From Isoetes taiwanensis (Eukaryota > Streptophyta > Lycopodiopsida > Isoetales > Isoetaceae), in NCBI GenBank assembly GCA_021234155.1, contig JAJEKV010000002.1, positions 18,405,592-18,469,591 of the forward strand: a stretch of 64,000 bases of DNA. The letters run 5' to 3'. Both the position numbers and the translations under genes were made by a program. Positions 10,909-22,430 of this stretch are shown here, in pieces; positions within the stretch are counted from its first letter, which is position 1, and each line of letters opens with the position of its first letter. Under the pieces are notes generated by a model. That model had not been told where the DNA came from, made no database searches, and saw only the letters and a list, made by a program, of their open reading frames with translations.

Positions 10909-12331
10909 TTCTTTGGTTCAAACTTGTCTAGGCACGGCCACATGTAACAAAATGTTACCTCCCCTGATGCTTTTTGTATACTATTTTTATACGAGCGAGG
11001 AAAGGGCATCCAATTGTTAACAAACTCTAACACTGCTCTTAACTGACCTTAAGGGATCTACTACGAAAAGGAATTGAACAGAGGGCCATGGAAAGATCAG
11101 GTTGGCAAGTTCTGAGCAAGGCTTGAATTTAGTGGCTCACCCAGCCAAGAAAAATGCCACTCTCTATTTGATGTCACCTAGATAAAACATTATTTCACTC
11201 CCTTTTTTAACCTCTGAATTTTTTTTTAGCAAAAATAGCCAAAAAAACACCAAAATGATTTTTACCTCACCAGAAATTCTGAGGATGGCCAGATTATTCG
11301 GGGTGAAACCCCCCATTTTCGAATCATGGTTGTGAGTGAAGAACACGTTTCCACTTGCCATATCGACTTTATTCAATATAAACATGAATTGGTTTTGAGC
11401 CTACATTGAAACACCAACTAGACCAAGATTTTGGATTATGGATGGTAAAAATTTTAATTTTAGACACACAGATGCATTTTTATCATGTTTGTTTTGCATT
11501 CTTGTGATGTTTTTTTTGCATTTTTTGAGATGTTTTAGCCACATGATTGCATTTTTAAGGTGTTTCTTTTTTTCATTGAGCATCAACACGGCAAAGATTT
11601 CGGATTGTGAGAGGTGTATTTGGGTTGCCCCTAAGGGGGCGAATCCCCGTCCATGTGGGTTTGTGGCATATTCCATGTACATGCCAGTATATGCCTGGAA
11701 TATTCCAATAATTGTTCCAAACCCATTACTGGCGGTCATTTTTGTTGTTGAGCAGCCCTTTGGAAATCGGCTAACCAGTCTTCTAAGCTATAGCTCCAGC
11801 TTCTTCCTAGGTCTTTCGCTGCACAAAGATCGCTCAGCTAGCTACACTCCTGGGTTTTTGGGTTCTGATCACGATCAATTTAAAAAGAAAGAGCCCATCT
11901 CATTACATCACATATATGTGTAATGGCTGTAGATTTTCCCCTTTCTATCAAGGCTCGAGACAATGCAAAGCAGTGAGCTCAAGAAACATCGTGTATTCGA
12001 TCTGGCTCAAATCCGGTGATAAATATTACTCTATTTTTCAGCCATCTCCGTACCCTCTATAGTTGTCTAAGCATGCAACTCATATTTTCCTACTGTAGAC
12101 ATAATGGATTGGGAAGGATTTTTCTTTTACAGATACAGACAATGTAACTAAATGATTATGGGAACAATTATAATAATACATGCTGATTCATTATCAAACG
12201 GTTATGGTAAGCTTTTTAATCTAATTTTGTGATTACTGCAACTTCTGCGTCATATCACAAATAGCCAAAATTATAATTTATTTATATATGATATATTTTT
12301 CCTTTTACACTAAAACGTTTCATGAAATGAG
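10909..12331. other. non-coding stretch with one dispersed repeat
   Basis: No supported gene. It contains the dispersed repeat at 11590-11710 and T-rich sequence with repeated TTTTGCATT words at 11470-11560. Confidence 0.35.
11590..11710 (+). repeat. dispersed repeat copy 1
   Basis: It contains the block GGGTTGCCCCTAAGGGGGC followed by TTTGTGGCATAT and GCCAGTATATGCC. The same series occurs in inverse complement at 46655-46790. Likely an uncharacterised short interspersed element; ends not determined. Confidence 0.6.
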
Positions 12332-12920
12332 TGCGTATGCCAAAGAAAATATGAAGGTCAATTCAAGGTATCTGTCGAGCAGTTCAGACGAAAGGTAATG
12401 TCTCCTTATAGTTGCTATTTGTGCCTCTAGAAGAAAAAACATATGCCAGAGAGAAAATGTCGAAGCACCCATTTTCTTGGATATTTTGTCTTTTCCCACT
12501 TTTTCTGTTGGAAATACTATTCTTGCTAAAACTTGCCTAAAATTTTGAATTCGACCTGCTCTGATCCTCAATTTTTAGAAATCCGATTGCTATCCTGGTA
12601 GAGGCTACATCACATATGAATCCCGACTGCAAAAGCTTCAAATAGATACAAAAATCTTTGCAATTCTGACTGATCGCAAAAGATTAACTTGTGGTTTTCT
12701 CTCTAGTCCCATTCAACGACTCTGGGATAATCTCATCACTCAAGAAATCTTCCCAAAAGAGCTATTCTCACCTGAATTCTCAATTGAGCTGAGGAGTAAA
12801 GATTTTGAAACACAAATCATAGAATCTTGGTTGGAGGAATTTGTTGGAGACAAAAATTGCCCGGCTATTGGTAGTTTTCGAGTTCATTGTGATTGGTCTG
12901 AGCATTACATCTTTGTGAAG
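12332..12920 (+). CDS. two exons of an unidentified gene
   Basis: Two blocks have clean splice borders and both are multiples of three in phase 0: 12332-12394 (21 codons, QRKYEGQFKVSVEQFRRK) and 12579-12920 (114 codons). The second begins after ATTTTTAG, with pieces SDCYPGRGYITYESRLQKL, LWDNLITQEIFPKELFSPEF, SWLEEFVGDKNCPAIGSFR and VHCDWSEHYIFVK, and ends at AAG|GTATTC. I do not recognise the family. A LINE tail and a full LINE follow immediately downstream, so the gene is either interrupted by an intronic insertion or truncated by it. Confidence 0.55.
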
Positions 12921-13039
12921 GTATTCCATCTTTGTGATTGGACTGGCTATGTCTAGATAATTTTAGAAGCATAAGTTTACCACTAGCATTAGCATTATCT
13001 TATCTTATTCTTGGTAGCCTTCTAATATTTGGTTATTGT

Positions 13040-13150
13040 GTTTGGTGATGGGGCCTAGTCCCCAGGTTTTAGATGGGCTGTTGCCCTTGCATGTGCTGTC
13101 CCATAACCCGTTGGGTTCCCGTGGACGTAAAAATTTCTTATCTTATCTTC
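13040..13150 (+). mobile_element. LINE 3' tail of the GTGGACG family
   Basis: It has a short GGGGCCTAGTCCCC inverted repeat, then GTCCCATAACCCGTTGGGTT, CCCGTGGACGTAAAA and a tail of TTCTTATC-like repeats. This matches in order the 3' ends at 52530-52610 and 54255-54310, and in inverse at 35455-35520. Only the tail is present here. Confidence 0.6.
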
Positions 13151-13328
13151 TTAATTCTTATGGATAGGTCAAGCATTATCACAATTTGTGACGTACTCAA
13201 GCCCAATTAATCTAGAATCGCTGCTTTTTTCTCTATCCTTTCCTTTTCCTCCATTTTCTCCTTTTTTTCCTTCCATCCCCTGCTCTGCTTTTGCCAATTT
13301 TCCCCTTTGTTGATTTCATCTGAGCTTT

Positions 13329-15691
13329 ATGATGGCCAACTTAGCGGGCCAATTTGCCCTAAATCCTAAAACTTCTCCCTTCCTTCATTGTTTTCTGGCA
13401 CTTCAAGAAGCTGATCGGTCTGCTCTTCTCTCTGATTTGGGAAAAATTGTGTCTAAGACCTTGAGCTTCATCCCCTTTAGAAACTTTAGTGATCTTTCTC
13501 TGCAAAAAAAGCTCATGGATCCTCTATCTGATCACACTCCAAATTGGGACAATTATTCCAAAGATCCAAGTACCTATGGGATCACCCCTACAATTGATCC
13601 TGCCACAGGGATTCTGGAGCCTTATAGTACACTTAGGCCTGTCAATGAAGTCAACTCGGATGCGGTTTGGGACGACATTCTTCAACATGAACAACCACAA
13701 ATGGCTCCCAAGCTTGCCACAGTCCATGGTATTCATCTGAATTCTCCTATGGTTTTTGAGAAATTGGAATCTCTTTCAAATTCTGTTGTTATTCTGAAGG
13801 TTGATAAAACAGGCATTAGCATTGCTAATTTATGGTCTCATCTTCTCTCATTACAAAAAGGCCTGTCTATTAATGGTGCCTACTGGCTCAATTATCCTTA
13901 CATCATGGTTGAGTGTGGCAATCATAGATTAGTAAATTATTTGCTCCACAGTGGTACTCTGGTTTATGAAAACTTTCATATCTCTTTCATTAAATGGAAC
14001 CCGAAATTATCCATTGCTGATCTAAATAAATTCTTGTAGCTTCCACATCTCTATATGGACTTAGCCCTACATTTCCACTGTCTATGCTCCTTATAAACCT
14101 TCAGTAGCCTATGTTCAATTGGATATATCCAAAGAAATTCTTGCTAATATTCCTTTCATTGATTGTTTTGGCCAAAAAGCTTCTCTGGATCTAAGATGGG
14201 CTGGTTTACCTCCAAATTGTTCTAAATGCTGTTCTAGACATTTTTGGATGCAGATTGCAATGCAGAATTGATTGACAGTTCAATGAGAGATAAAGATACC
14301 CCAAAAGAATTGCCTGGCAGAATCTCTGAAAATAACATTATCAATGACAAGTCTCTAGTAAGCACATGGAGGAGAGTTAATGGAAGCACGAAAAGAATTG
14401 CAAAAAAAAGAATGGAGAGAGAGCACCAGAATATCACTAACAACTCTTCTACCATAATTCAACTATCTGATGCTCAAAGATACAAATTAAAAGGTAAAGC
14501 TAAGGTTGGATATGATAAAGACCATACATTGGACCTCCATTCTACTCTTTCACAGATTATTCAAGATTCAAAGTCTTTGACTTTGAATAGAAATTTCATT
14601 TTGGCCTCAAAGCCCCAAGATATTCCTGCATTTTGGAATCCAACCAAAAGGATGAGAGATTCATTAATTAAGGAAATTCAAGACAAATATACTCTGAAAA
14701 TTAGGGAGCCACAAGCTAACAAAGTTAGCCAGGCTACCAGATCAACGAGATCAACAGCAAATACTCTACAAGAAATGTTGCTGACCTGACCTTGGCTGCT
14801 CCAACATTAACTCAAAATACCAAGGAAGATTCTTCTCAGCAGCACAAACTCAACTTTTTGGAACTCCGAAGGTATCAATAAAAAGGGATAAAATAGCATC
14901 ATCTTCTGAGGATGATGAAGAGGTAATTTTCTGCTCCAATTAATTTGCTATTCTTGCTAATAAATTTGCAAACCAAATGGATTTCTTGCATTCATAAAAT
15001 AAAACTCCTGCCCTACCTTTACTCCCCTCAAATAATTTGCCTTTTTCACTTTCCCCTACCATTGCTCCCAGTTTCATTTATTTTTTTTATTTATCCTTCC
15101 CCGACTACTGTCATAACCCGTCTCATTGCTGCCCTTCCATTTCTTTAGTGATTGCTCAATATTTGGAATCTATTGACTTTAATATGAAAGAAGGAGATAA
15201 TGCTGGAATATTGATTCAAGAAAAGGAGACAGTTATAGTTGGCATTGACAAAGGAAAGATAAATATGATAAACCATGTGGAACACTCTCAACAGCCAGAT
15301 GAGATTGATTATGTACTAGAAACCCCAGAAGATACAATAAATTTCAACACTCTCAAGGAAGCTATGGAGTTATCTGTCAGGCAAGTCTTCAATCCTATAA
15401 CAAATAATATAAGCTCCTATTTCATTGCTTTCCCTACTAATAAACTTTTTGAGTTTATCCCTGGTGGCCTTTTATCAGAAAGTGAAAATAATCAAGTAAG
15501 CGAAATAATTGGGACTATGAATATTACTTAAATTCCTATAATCCTACTGGAAATATGAACTCAAATATATTTCCTAAAAAATCTAAAGGAAAGAAGAAAA
15601 TTGTCATCTCTGCCCCTACAAATGCTCTTACGAGCAACACTCGAAGTAAAAATAAAAAGGAAAGGAGAGGAAAGAAATCTAGAGCTATTTA
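13329..15691 (+). pseudogene. LINE ORF1 (DUF4283-like gag), broken
   Basis: The frame from 13329 to 14039 resembles the DUF4283 domain of plant LINE ORF1 proteins, with a region like YPYIMVECGNHRLVNYLLHS followed by FHISFIKWNP, then a premature stop. ORF1-like sequence continues in shifted frames at 14244-14789 (Lys-rich, nucleic-acid-binding type) and 15037-15531, ending with a Lys/Arg-rich tail (KKKERRGKKSRAI-like) near 15690. At least two frame changes and several stops mean it is not functional. It lies directly before ORF2 of the same element. It is A/T-rich, unlike the GC-rich LINE at 49.5 kb, so it is a different lineage. Confidence 0.65.
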
Positions 15692-15730
15692 ACCCTTTTC
15701 TGCCTTGTTTATCTGACTTCTTTTCCATCA

Positions 15731-18590
15731 ATGAACATCATTTCTTGGAACCTTAGAGACATCAAAGGAGCCTTGAAAAGAAGAAGAGTGATTTCTCAAC
15801 TCAAAACCTACAATGCTGATATTATCCTTTTGCAAGAGCTTAAACTTCAAAAGTTTGAATGCTAATCTAGGTGATTGGATAATCCCTGGTAGCTCTTCTA
15901 TATGGATAGAAGCTTGTGGAACCTCGGGTGGCAGGGTACTATCTTCAACCTGCGTGACAAGAGATTTGGCATTATCAATATCTATGCTTTTACTAATCCT
16001 AATAGGGAGGTTCTCTGGTTAGACCTGAACAATTGGATTAATACTTTAAACTGGGATCAAAAATTACGGAACAAGATTAATATGTCAAAGCTGGAAAAAT
16101 TAAACTAGAATGGTCTGATTGATGATAATTCTTTCATTCATATATCTTCCTCTAGTTCTAAATATTCTTGGTCTAATAAGAGAAAAAGGGAATCTAGGGT
16201 ATATTGTGCCCTTGACAGATTCTATCTTAATGCCACTGATTCTAATATTTGGGACAATGCCTATGTGATTAGTGATGAATCTACCTCAATCTCTAACCAC
16301 CAGCCTCAATTCCTTTGTACCAACCATCAAACGTCCATTGCTAGAGCTGGTAACATTCCTTTAAATTTAATACCAGCCTTTCTAACTCTGTTACCTTTTG
16401 TGATCAATTTAGAGCCTTCTATTCTAGTTTACCTCGGGTCAATGATCCTAACTCTATGAAAGGTTTCTACTCCAATATTAAAAATTCGAAAGCCTGGATA
16501 AAAGCTTGGTCTAATAAAATCAAAGAGTTAAGCAGGAAGAGAAAAATATTCTTCTTCATCAGATAAGAGATAATAGAATGGCTCTTCAAAATGGTCCTTT
16601 GAGTCCTATTCTTCATCTTAAAGAGGAGGAGATTGAGAGAAAAATCAAACTCATTGAGGAGATTGAGTCTAAGGGTGCTGCTATCAGATGTAAAATTAAA
16701 TACACCAATGATATGGATTCTGGATGCACAAATTTTTTCTTCAGAGTTGCCAAGTCGAGACAAATCAAAAACTCTATCACTGAAGTCAACGATGGCTTTG
16801 GAAACACTCTTAATAAGCATGCTGAAATTTCAAGCTTCTTCTCCTCCAGTTACTCTAAGCTTTTTGCAGTTGACCTTCCTAGGGATATCTCTGAGACCAC
16901 AAAGGCTGATAATTTTAACAAGCTAATTGATTTAATTATTCCAAGTGATCAACCTGCTATGAATATCACTGTGCCCAATATTCCAACAACTGAGGAAGTT
17001 TATTCTGTGTTAAAAAGTCTTAAGCATGGCAAATCTCATGGCTCTGATGGCTTTCCCCTTGAATTCTATGTGCATTTCTGGGATAACATGAAGCATGATT
17101 TTGTGGCTTCTGTCAAAGGATTTTGGACTACCAATCATCTTCACCCTTCTATTGCTTGTGGTTTTATTTCTTTGATTCCAAAGATAAATAAACCTACAAG
17201 CATTTCGGATTGGAGACCAATCTCCGTAACAAACTCAACCTGCAAAGTTTGTGCCAAAATCATTGCTCTGAGAATCAAAGGTCATTTGCAAAAATGTATC
17301 AGCTTGAATCAATCTGCCTTTCTTCCTAACAAATTTATCCTTGAAAATTACCTTGCAGCTATGGAGGGATTATCATGGAACAAACTTTCTAATCAGGATT
17401 GCATTCTTCTTAAGCTTGACTTCAAAAAGGCCTTTGATACTATTGGATGGGATTTCATCAGCTATGCTTTGCTCAAGCTTGGTTTTCCACCTTCTCTTAT
17501 TCAACTTATCATGGGTTTAAACCTTAGAGCCAACTCTGCCATCCTCATTAATGGTTCCCCTTGTCTCTTCCTCCCCCCTGCCAAAGGTGTGAGACAAGGC
17601 TGCTCTCTTGCTCCATATCTATTTATTGTGGTCACTGAGTTATTAACTAAAGCTGTCATGTATCACTAAAGTATTGGAATTATCCCTGGACTTCAAATTC
17701 CTGATAGTGATCAATATCTCAGTATCCTTCAATATGCTGATGACACCACAATCCTAGAAATATCTCAAACTTCATGAATATCATTGCTGATTTTAATGCT
17801 GTCTCGGACATCTCTCTAAATTTAGTTCCTGATAATTAGATTGCAGGGATTAAAGTCATCAATGAAAAGATCAAGGCTAAATTGCTTGTTTACAAGAATA
17901 ATCTCTCTCTGGCAGGTAGAAATGTTATTGCTAATATGGTTCTTGCTAGTTCCCACATTTACTTTTCTTCTGCTATGGTTGCACCTGCCAATCTCTACAA
18001 GCAAATTGAAAGCATAATAAGAAAGTTTATCTGGAATGGTAACAACATGGGTAACTGGGACACTATTATTAGAAAAAAGAAAGATGGTGGCTTGAACCAT
18101 AAAAATTTGTTTAAGCAGGCTCAAGTTCTAGCAGGTAAGTTCATTTGGAAAGCCTTGACAGGTTCTTCTAGTGCTACTTCTCTTTTCATTAACTATTGGT
18201 TATCTAGAAGCAGTCTAGTTGACCATCCAACCATCTCTCATGAGTTACCTAATTCTGCTTTTTGCGATCTCAACCCTGCTCCAATATGTCTTCTTTAATG
18301 AGAAATCTGCGGAGAGCTTGGAACAATATCTATCCTGCATTCACTTTCCCTAAGGTGGATCAAGTTCATCTTGATATATCTATCTTCTGGTCTCCAGTGT
18401 TCAAAGATCATCCTAATTATGTTCTTGCTCTGAAGCACCCTCAAATCTATAAAAAGTGGAAATCTTATGGCTTAAATTCAATTAAAGATCTTTGGATAAA
18501 TAACAGGTGGATTTCTTGGTCTAATCTAAAGAAGCACAATTTCATTAAAATGAGAAATTTCGTGATTCCAATTAGGCACGAAAATCCTTT
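15731..18590 (+). pseudogene. LINE ORF2 (endonuclease-RT), broken and 3' truncated
   Basis: It opens at 15731 with MNIISWNLRD, the standard start of the AP-endonuclease domain, followed by DIILLQELKL. Endonuclease remnants run to about 16500 in shifting frames. The RT domain is largely in one frame at 16578-17669: HGKSHGSDGFPLEFY, FISLIPK, ISDWRPISVTN, LNQSAFLPNK, LKLDFKKAFDT and GVRQGCSLAPYLF. The catalytic YADD box lies past a stop, near 17730 (QYADDTTIL). Post-RT segments follow at 17882-18298 and 18300-18545. The zf-RVT end, 3' UTR and tail are missing; sequence changes near 18590, where the palindrome-rich block begins. Confidence 0.85.
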
Positions 18591-18861
18591 TTAGTCCATT
18601 TTTTGACGATTTTTTGAGCAATTATGGCGCCATTTAGCAAAAAAATGCATCTAGAGTGCCATTTATTGGTGCCATTAAAAATACTGACAGTGCATATAAT
18701 GAAGTTAAAGAAACGTGAGATCACAAAATCAGTAAAAATTTCCAAATTCATTGATTTGCATATCCATAAATTTGCCACAACAGGCAAGGACTCGGAAGAG
18801 ATAGCCTGTTTATAAAAGTATTATTATACAATTTACATTATAGTCACAAAAAAAAATCAGG
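18591..18861. other. junction region with first GGCGCC palindrome
   Basis: It contains ATGGCGCCATTTAGC at about 18624, the leftmost member of the palindrome family that recurs to 26430. An AT-rich stretch then leads to the minus-strand ORF stop at 18862. No gene is seen. Confidence 0.4.
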
Positions 18862-19644
18862 CTATGCAGCAGGATCAGGTTCCACATCGCCAGTGCCATG
18901 GCTAGAAGAAGCACCCATAGCATCTCCTTGAAACCTCTCGAACGCTGTGGCAGTGAAATTGGGATCATCAAGAATGCCCAGATTGAATTGTGTATTCTTG
19001 ATCACATCATAGTCCACATCGGGTCGAGCTTCATGCATCACTGGATTTGGTGGATCTACAGCTTCTTCAACAACAGCACCTTGTCTCTCTGTCACAGGAA
19101 CTCCTGCGATGATAGGATTCAGGAGGCGGTCAAGCCTACTAAGAATGCCCTGTAGGCACTGCTGCTTAACCGGGTCACTTTCGAACACAATGCAAAATCT
19201 CTTATTCATCAATGAAGCCCGGCCAAACGAACCACAGGAGAAGTAATCAAACACTCTTGTTCCTGGCAGTACCATTTTCTGCACGAGATAGGAGCATGTG
19301 GCAGGCCCCAGCTGGTTTTTCATGATTATGTCCCCTGGCAAGCCTTGCCAGCTGTACCTGAATCTGCTGTTGCAGAGCTTCCCGGCCATAGCCTCGGTCT
19401 CCCCGTCTGCGTCTTCTTCATTAGGTACCGGAACTGGTGGCAATTCTTGAGGATGATCGGCAAACGAGAATCTGAGGTCAATCTCATCGACAGGATCACC
19501 AGCAGTGGCCTGAATTTTTGTGGCGTACACTAGTGCATGAGGCTCCTGAACTCCTGTGGCAGGCGGATTCTTGTATTCGTTCTCATACATGCCAATAAAA
19601 ACTCTGGATCTGGAATCCAGATTATCTAACACAGATGAAATCAA
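18862..19644 (-). CDS. methyltransferase-like C-terminal part of a ParB-like gene set
   Basis: An intact 260-codon frame. Around residues 135-160 it reads GTRVFDYFSCGSFGRASL then KRFCIVFESD. This resembles motif I (FxGxG, SAM binding) plus the acidic ribose-binding residue of N4/N6-type DNA methyltransferases. The canonical DPPY/NPPF catalytic motif is not seen: only NPPA (about residue 27) and DPPN (about residue 195) occur, so activity is doubtful. The C-terminus is acidic and low-complexity. It follows, on the same strand, exons of a ParB-like domain, and such ParB-methyltransferase pairings are known in phages and bacteria. The assignment is by motif only. Confidence 0.4.
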   Translation of the reverse strand: MISSVLDNLDSRSRVFIGMYENEYKNPPATGVQEPHALVYATKIQATAGDPVDEIDLRFSFADHPQELPPVPVPNEEDADGETEAMAGKLCNSRFRYSWQGLPGDIIMKNQLGPATCSYLVQKMVLPGTRVFDYFSCGSFGRASLMNKRFCIVFESDPVKQQCLQGILSRLDRLLNPIIAGVPVTERQGAVVEEAVDPPNPVMHEARPDVDYDVIKNTQFNLGILDDPNFTATAFERFQGDAMGASSSHGTGDVEPDPAA

Positions 19645-19753
19645 AAAATTATGCTCTGGCCTTGCAAAGCATACTACCAGAAAGAATCAGTTGTGGTGTT
19701 CTTTACAGCTGTATTAAAAAAGTTAGATAGTGTGGTTTTGTCCCACATTGGAG

Positions 19754-20142
19754 TTATGCTCTAGTGTCCAGGACTATCAAGGATACTGGTACAGGAGTGC
19801 AAACAACTTGCCCCCTGCTGTCTGTTAGTTCAACTTCGCAACGGAAGTCTTCAGTATCCTCTCTCTGCAAGACAGCATTGCGTATAAATCTTGCCAAGGC
19901 AGGTGGCACGTTACCGAAAACTCCTTCCTTGGTCACTCCAACTTCAACCCACTTACTATGCAAGGTGGCCATGGAAATCAAGTCGGTATCCTTGAAGCCC
20001 GCCACGGCAGTACTGAGATCAGTGAAGGATGTGAACTTCTTCGGAAAATTATCCGTCACATATTCAAAAATCTCCTTCTTCAAGAACGATATAGATCATA
20101 GTGTCTTTGCCCTTGTCTTGAAGAATTGCTTACCTGTATAAT
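19754..20142 (-). CDS. middle segment of the ParB-like gene set
   Basis: A frame of about 105 codons ends at TAA near 19754. It reads KEIFEYVTDNFPKKFTSF, STAVAGFKDTDLISMATLH, PPALARFIRNAVLQRED and VPVSLIVLDTRA. No domain recognised. It lies between the ParB-like exons and the methyltransferase-like ORF; a donor (ACAG|GTAAGC) just above it ends the preceding exon. Whether the TAA is a true end or a break is unclear, since the methyltransferase-like frame resumes about 100 bases on. Confidence 0.35.
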
Positions 20143-20436
20143 CATTGGTTACCTTCACGTAGGTCTTCCCATCCAGCACTTCCTGGAACAAAAGCCGACA
20201 GTCTTCATAGTCGAGACCCCTCATGCACCTCACGTAGGTATATGACTGAAGTAGTCAGAATCTTTTGCCCAGTTACAGGTAACGGTTTGTCCCTTATTAT
20301 CTTTTAGCTTGCAAGATTTCCACAAGTTCCATAGGGACATGAATAGCTGAAAAATATCCTCTGGCATGAAGACCCACTGGTTGAAATCTTTCGGTTGCTT
20401 ACCACGCATGGTAACTTCAGCCAAAGCCAGATAACG
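20143..20436 (-). CDS. exon after the palindrome intron in the ParB-like gene set
   Basis: It starts after TTTCCAG at 20436 in phase 0, continuing directly from the ParB-like exon, and reads RYLALAEVTMRGKQPKDF and EDIFQLFMSLWNLWKSCK. Near 20250 the frame needs a one-base shift to reach a second open block (YVRCMRGLDYEDCRLLFQEV, DGKTYVKVTNDYTG) that ends at a good donor near 20142. So there is either a tiny intron or a frameshift here. No known domain. Confidence 0.4.
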
Positions 20437-20591
20437 CTGGAAACAACAAGAAGTTAGTCTTGAATGCAAATGATTATCAAATGGCGTCATGGCGCCATTT
20501 GGTGAGGAAATGGCGTTGTGGCGCCATTTAATGAGGAAATGGCGCCACGGCGTCATTTGCTAATCTTGCCAACAATTAAAACACTATGTAC
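20437..20591 (-). repeat. intron containing three near-palindromes
   Basis: A 155-bp GT-AG intron of the ParB-like gene set. It contains three copies, about 29-31 bp apart, of AAATGGCG(T/C)..GGCG(C/T)CATTT separated by GGTGAGG/AATGAGG words. These belong to the same palindrome family found at 22.5-26.4 kb. Confidence 0.65.
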
Positions 20592-21218
20592 CTTGTATGG
20601 TTCTGAGCGTGATTGCCAGCGTCCCGATGGATCAGGCTTCCCGCAAAGAGCATATTGGTGTCGTAGGTGGGTTATTTTATCAATGAAGGGCTCCTTGAAA
20701 ATAGTCTTGGCAGCAATATCATTGACTTCACAACTGAGCTGCAGGCACTCTTGCTCGTTGACCGTGCCAGACAAGACTCGGCAATTCCAATACTCATAAA
20801 TCTTTGCCATTTGTTCTTGGAACTTTGCTGTGCCGAGTCTTTTACATACAAGCTGAGCGGCCATAACAGAATGATTGCCATTCACTATGTAATAGTGCAT
20901 CCCCATGAGGTCATCCTCAGTTTTCCAATGGTGTAGTTTCTTTGTGAGGGGATTGAATGGAATCACGTCCGCAGGAGTAAACACTGGATGTGGGTCTCTT
21001 TGAAAGGATTCCACTAAGGTCTTCACGTGCTCCATATTTCTTGGCCTAGATGTCAGATTTGCAGGCCCTTCATATAGGCTGAACACGTTTATTCGTTTTA
21101 TAAATGTGATACCCAGAGGAAAAGGATGGCGGTGGTCAAAGATCTTCTGTAACGTGTTCTCTGTCGTCTTCTCCTCTTCTGATCTTTCCACCTTAAGATT
21201 TGCAGGCACCTCGAGCAA
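20592..21218 (-). CDS. ParB/sulfiredoxin-like domain exon
   Basis: An open frame of about 209 codons ends in EPYK at a GT donor. At about residues 105-125 it has GMHYYIVNGNHSVMAAQLV, which matches the I-x-(D/N)GNHR/S-xxAA signature of the ParB/Srx-like fold. This is preceded by VFTPADVIPFNPLTKK, the usual position-defining segment before that motif. The CTP-binding GERR-type motif of chromosomal ParB is not apparent, so it is closer to the ParB-like nuclease/Srx group. A later segment (NEQECLQLSCEVNDIAAKTIF) is unassigned. It continues in phase into 20143-20436. Eukaryotic nuclear copies of such proteins are unusual and probably travel in mobile DNA. Confidence 0.5.
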
Positions 21219-22430
21219 GTGCTGAGCTATTCTTAATGTAAGCCTGCGCTCCTTGGGCTTCTCGGTGGTGACCCTTTTGGCCGGTATGCCTGCAAAATCC
21301 TAGATATGTGATGGGCTTGGAGGAATGTCACCACCACTTCTGGCCTGCTCGTCGCTCCTCTCCTTCCGTCTTGGACTTCCAGCAGGACTAAGAGTCTGAG
21401 TCTCTCTTCTTTGGCTTTCGGTGGTGACCCTTTTGGCTATGCCTTATGTGATGGGCTTGGAGGAATGTCACCACCACTTCTGCCTGCTTCTTCTTCTTCT
21501 TTTTCCCTTCCATTAAGAGTCCTCTCTCTTCTTTGCTTTTTAGGTGTCCTATCCTTCTCAGAGATCTCTAGCCTGTGCTTCTTCTTCCATTTCCTCTGTC
21601 TCCCCTTCCTTTCCCTCCTTTTCCTGTCCCGCCTTTCCTTCCTTCTGCCCTTTCCCGTCCCTTTCCTTGTCTTTCTTTTCCTTCTTCTCTTTTTCCTTCT
21701 TTTCTTTCTTTTCCTTCTCAGGATCTTTGTGATCCTTTCTCTTAACTTTCCCCTTGCCCGCCACCTTTCCTTCCTTAGTTTCCTGACCAACATCCTCAGT
21801 AGCAGATGAGGAGTCTTTTTCGGCTGCAGCTGTCTCCTTAGTTTATCTTGTCTTATCTTGTTTTTAGCCAGGCCGTGTCCACAATGATGGGTAGTTTCAG
21901 CTGGGCTAATAATGCCTTGACAACGAATGAAGGCGAGTTTTTTGACTCGTTCATACGATTGCGAAGAATCATAAAGCCCCTCAAGATTTCTCCTGGACCT
22001 TTGATGTCAGCTTCTTCAAAGTCAAGTTGTGACTACGGAATACCTTGCTTCTTCGCCGAACCAGCTACATTTGCAATACTAGCAGACATTACAGCGGGAT
22101 CATAAAACTTCCAGTCCACATAGTAGACAATTATTCTCTGCTGCATAGTATCCTCAAGGACCACCCGGATCCAATCATCGCGACCGCTCTTGGTAATCAT
22201 CTTCATGCTGATCAAGATACCCGGCTGGTAAATTCCGGCTGATTCTTACGCAGTCTCCTTTATAAGCAGGCAGAGCTCTCTTCTGCAGTCTCCTTTCGAG
22301 CCTGTAGGAGCAGAGGTGCTCACCCGCATTATTTCCATGCACCAGTTCCTGTCTATCAGCATGATTGTCTAGTCGGATTGAAATTGTGGTTCCGGACGTA
22401 ATATAGCTGCAACAAAGAGGCATCAGTAAC
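21219..22430 (-). pseudogene. N-terminal region of ParB-like gene set, broken
   Basis: The frame of the ParB-like exon continues upstream but meets TAG near 21301. Beyond it is a Ser/Arg-rich segment (QTLSPAGSPRRKERSDEQ). A roughly 150-bp local duplication repeats the words KRVTTE and GGDIPPSPSH (21262-21350 and 21417-21490). From 21437 to 21793 the minus strand codes an extreme Lys/Glu-rich or Arg-rich run, depending on frame. Further up, 21845-22230 reads ILISMKMITKSGRDDWIRVV, IVYYVDWKFYDPAVMSAS and GEILRGFMILRNRMNES, in frames broken by stops. An upstream open frame starts near 22432. No domain named. Confidence 0.35.

Noticed and set aside
21437-21793. Arg/Lys-rich basic protein on the minus strand
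   Set aside because: The composition comes from a C/T-rich tract; the frame consistent with the ParB-like gene gives a Lys/Glu-rich linker instead, so it is treated as low complexity in the N-terminal region.
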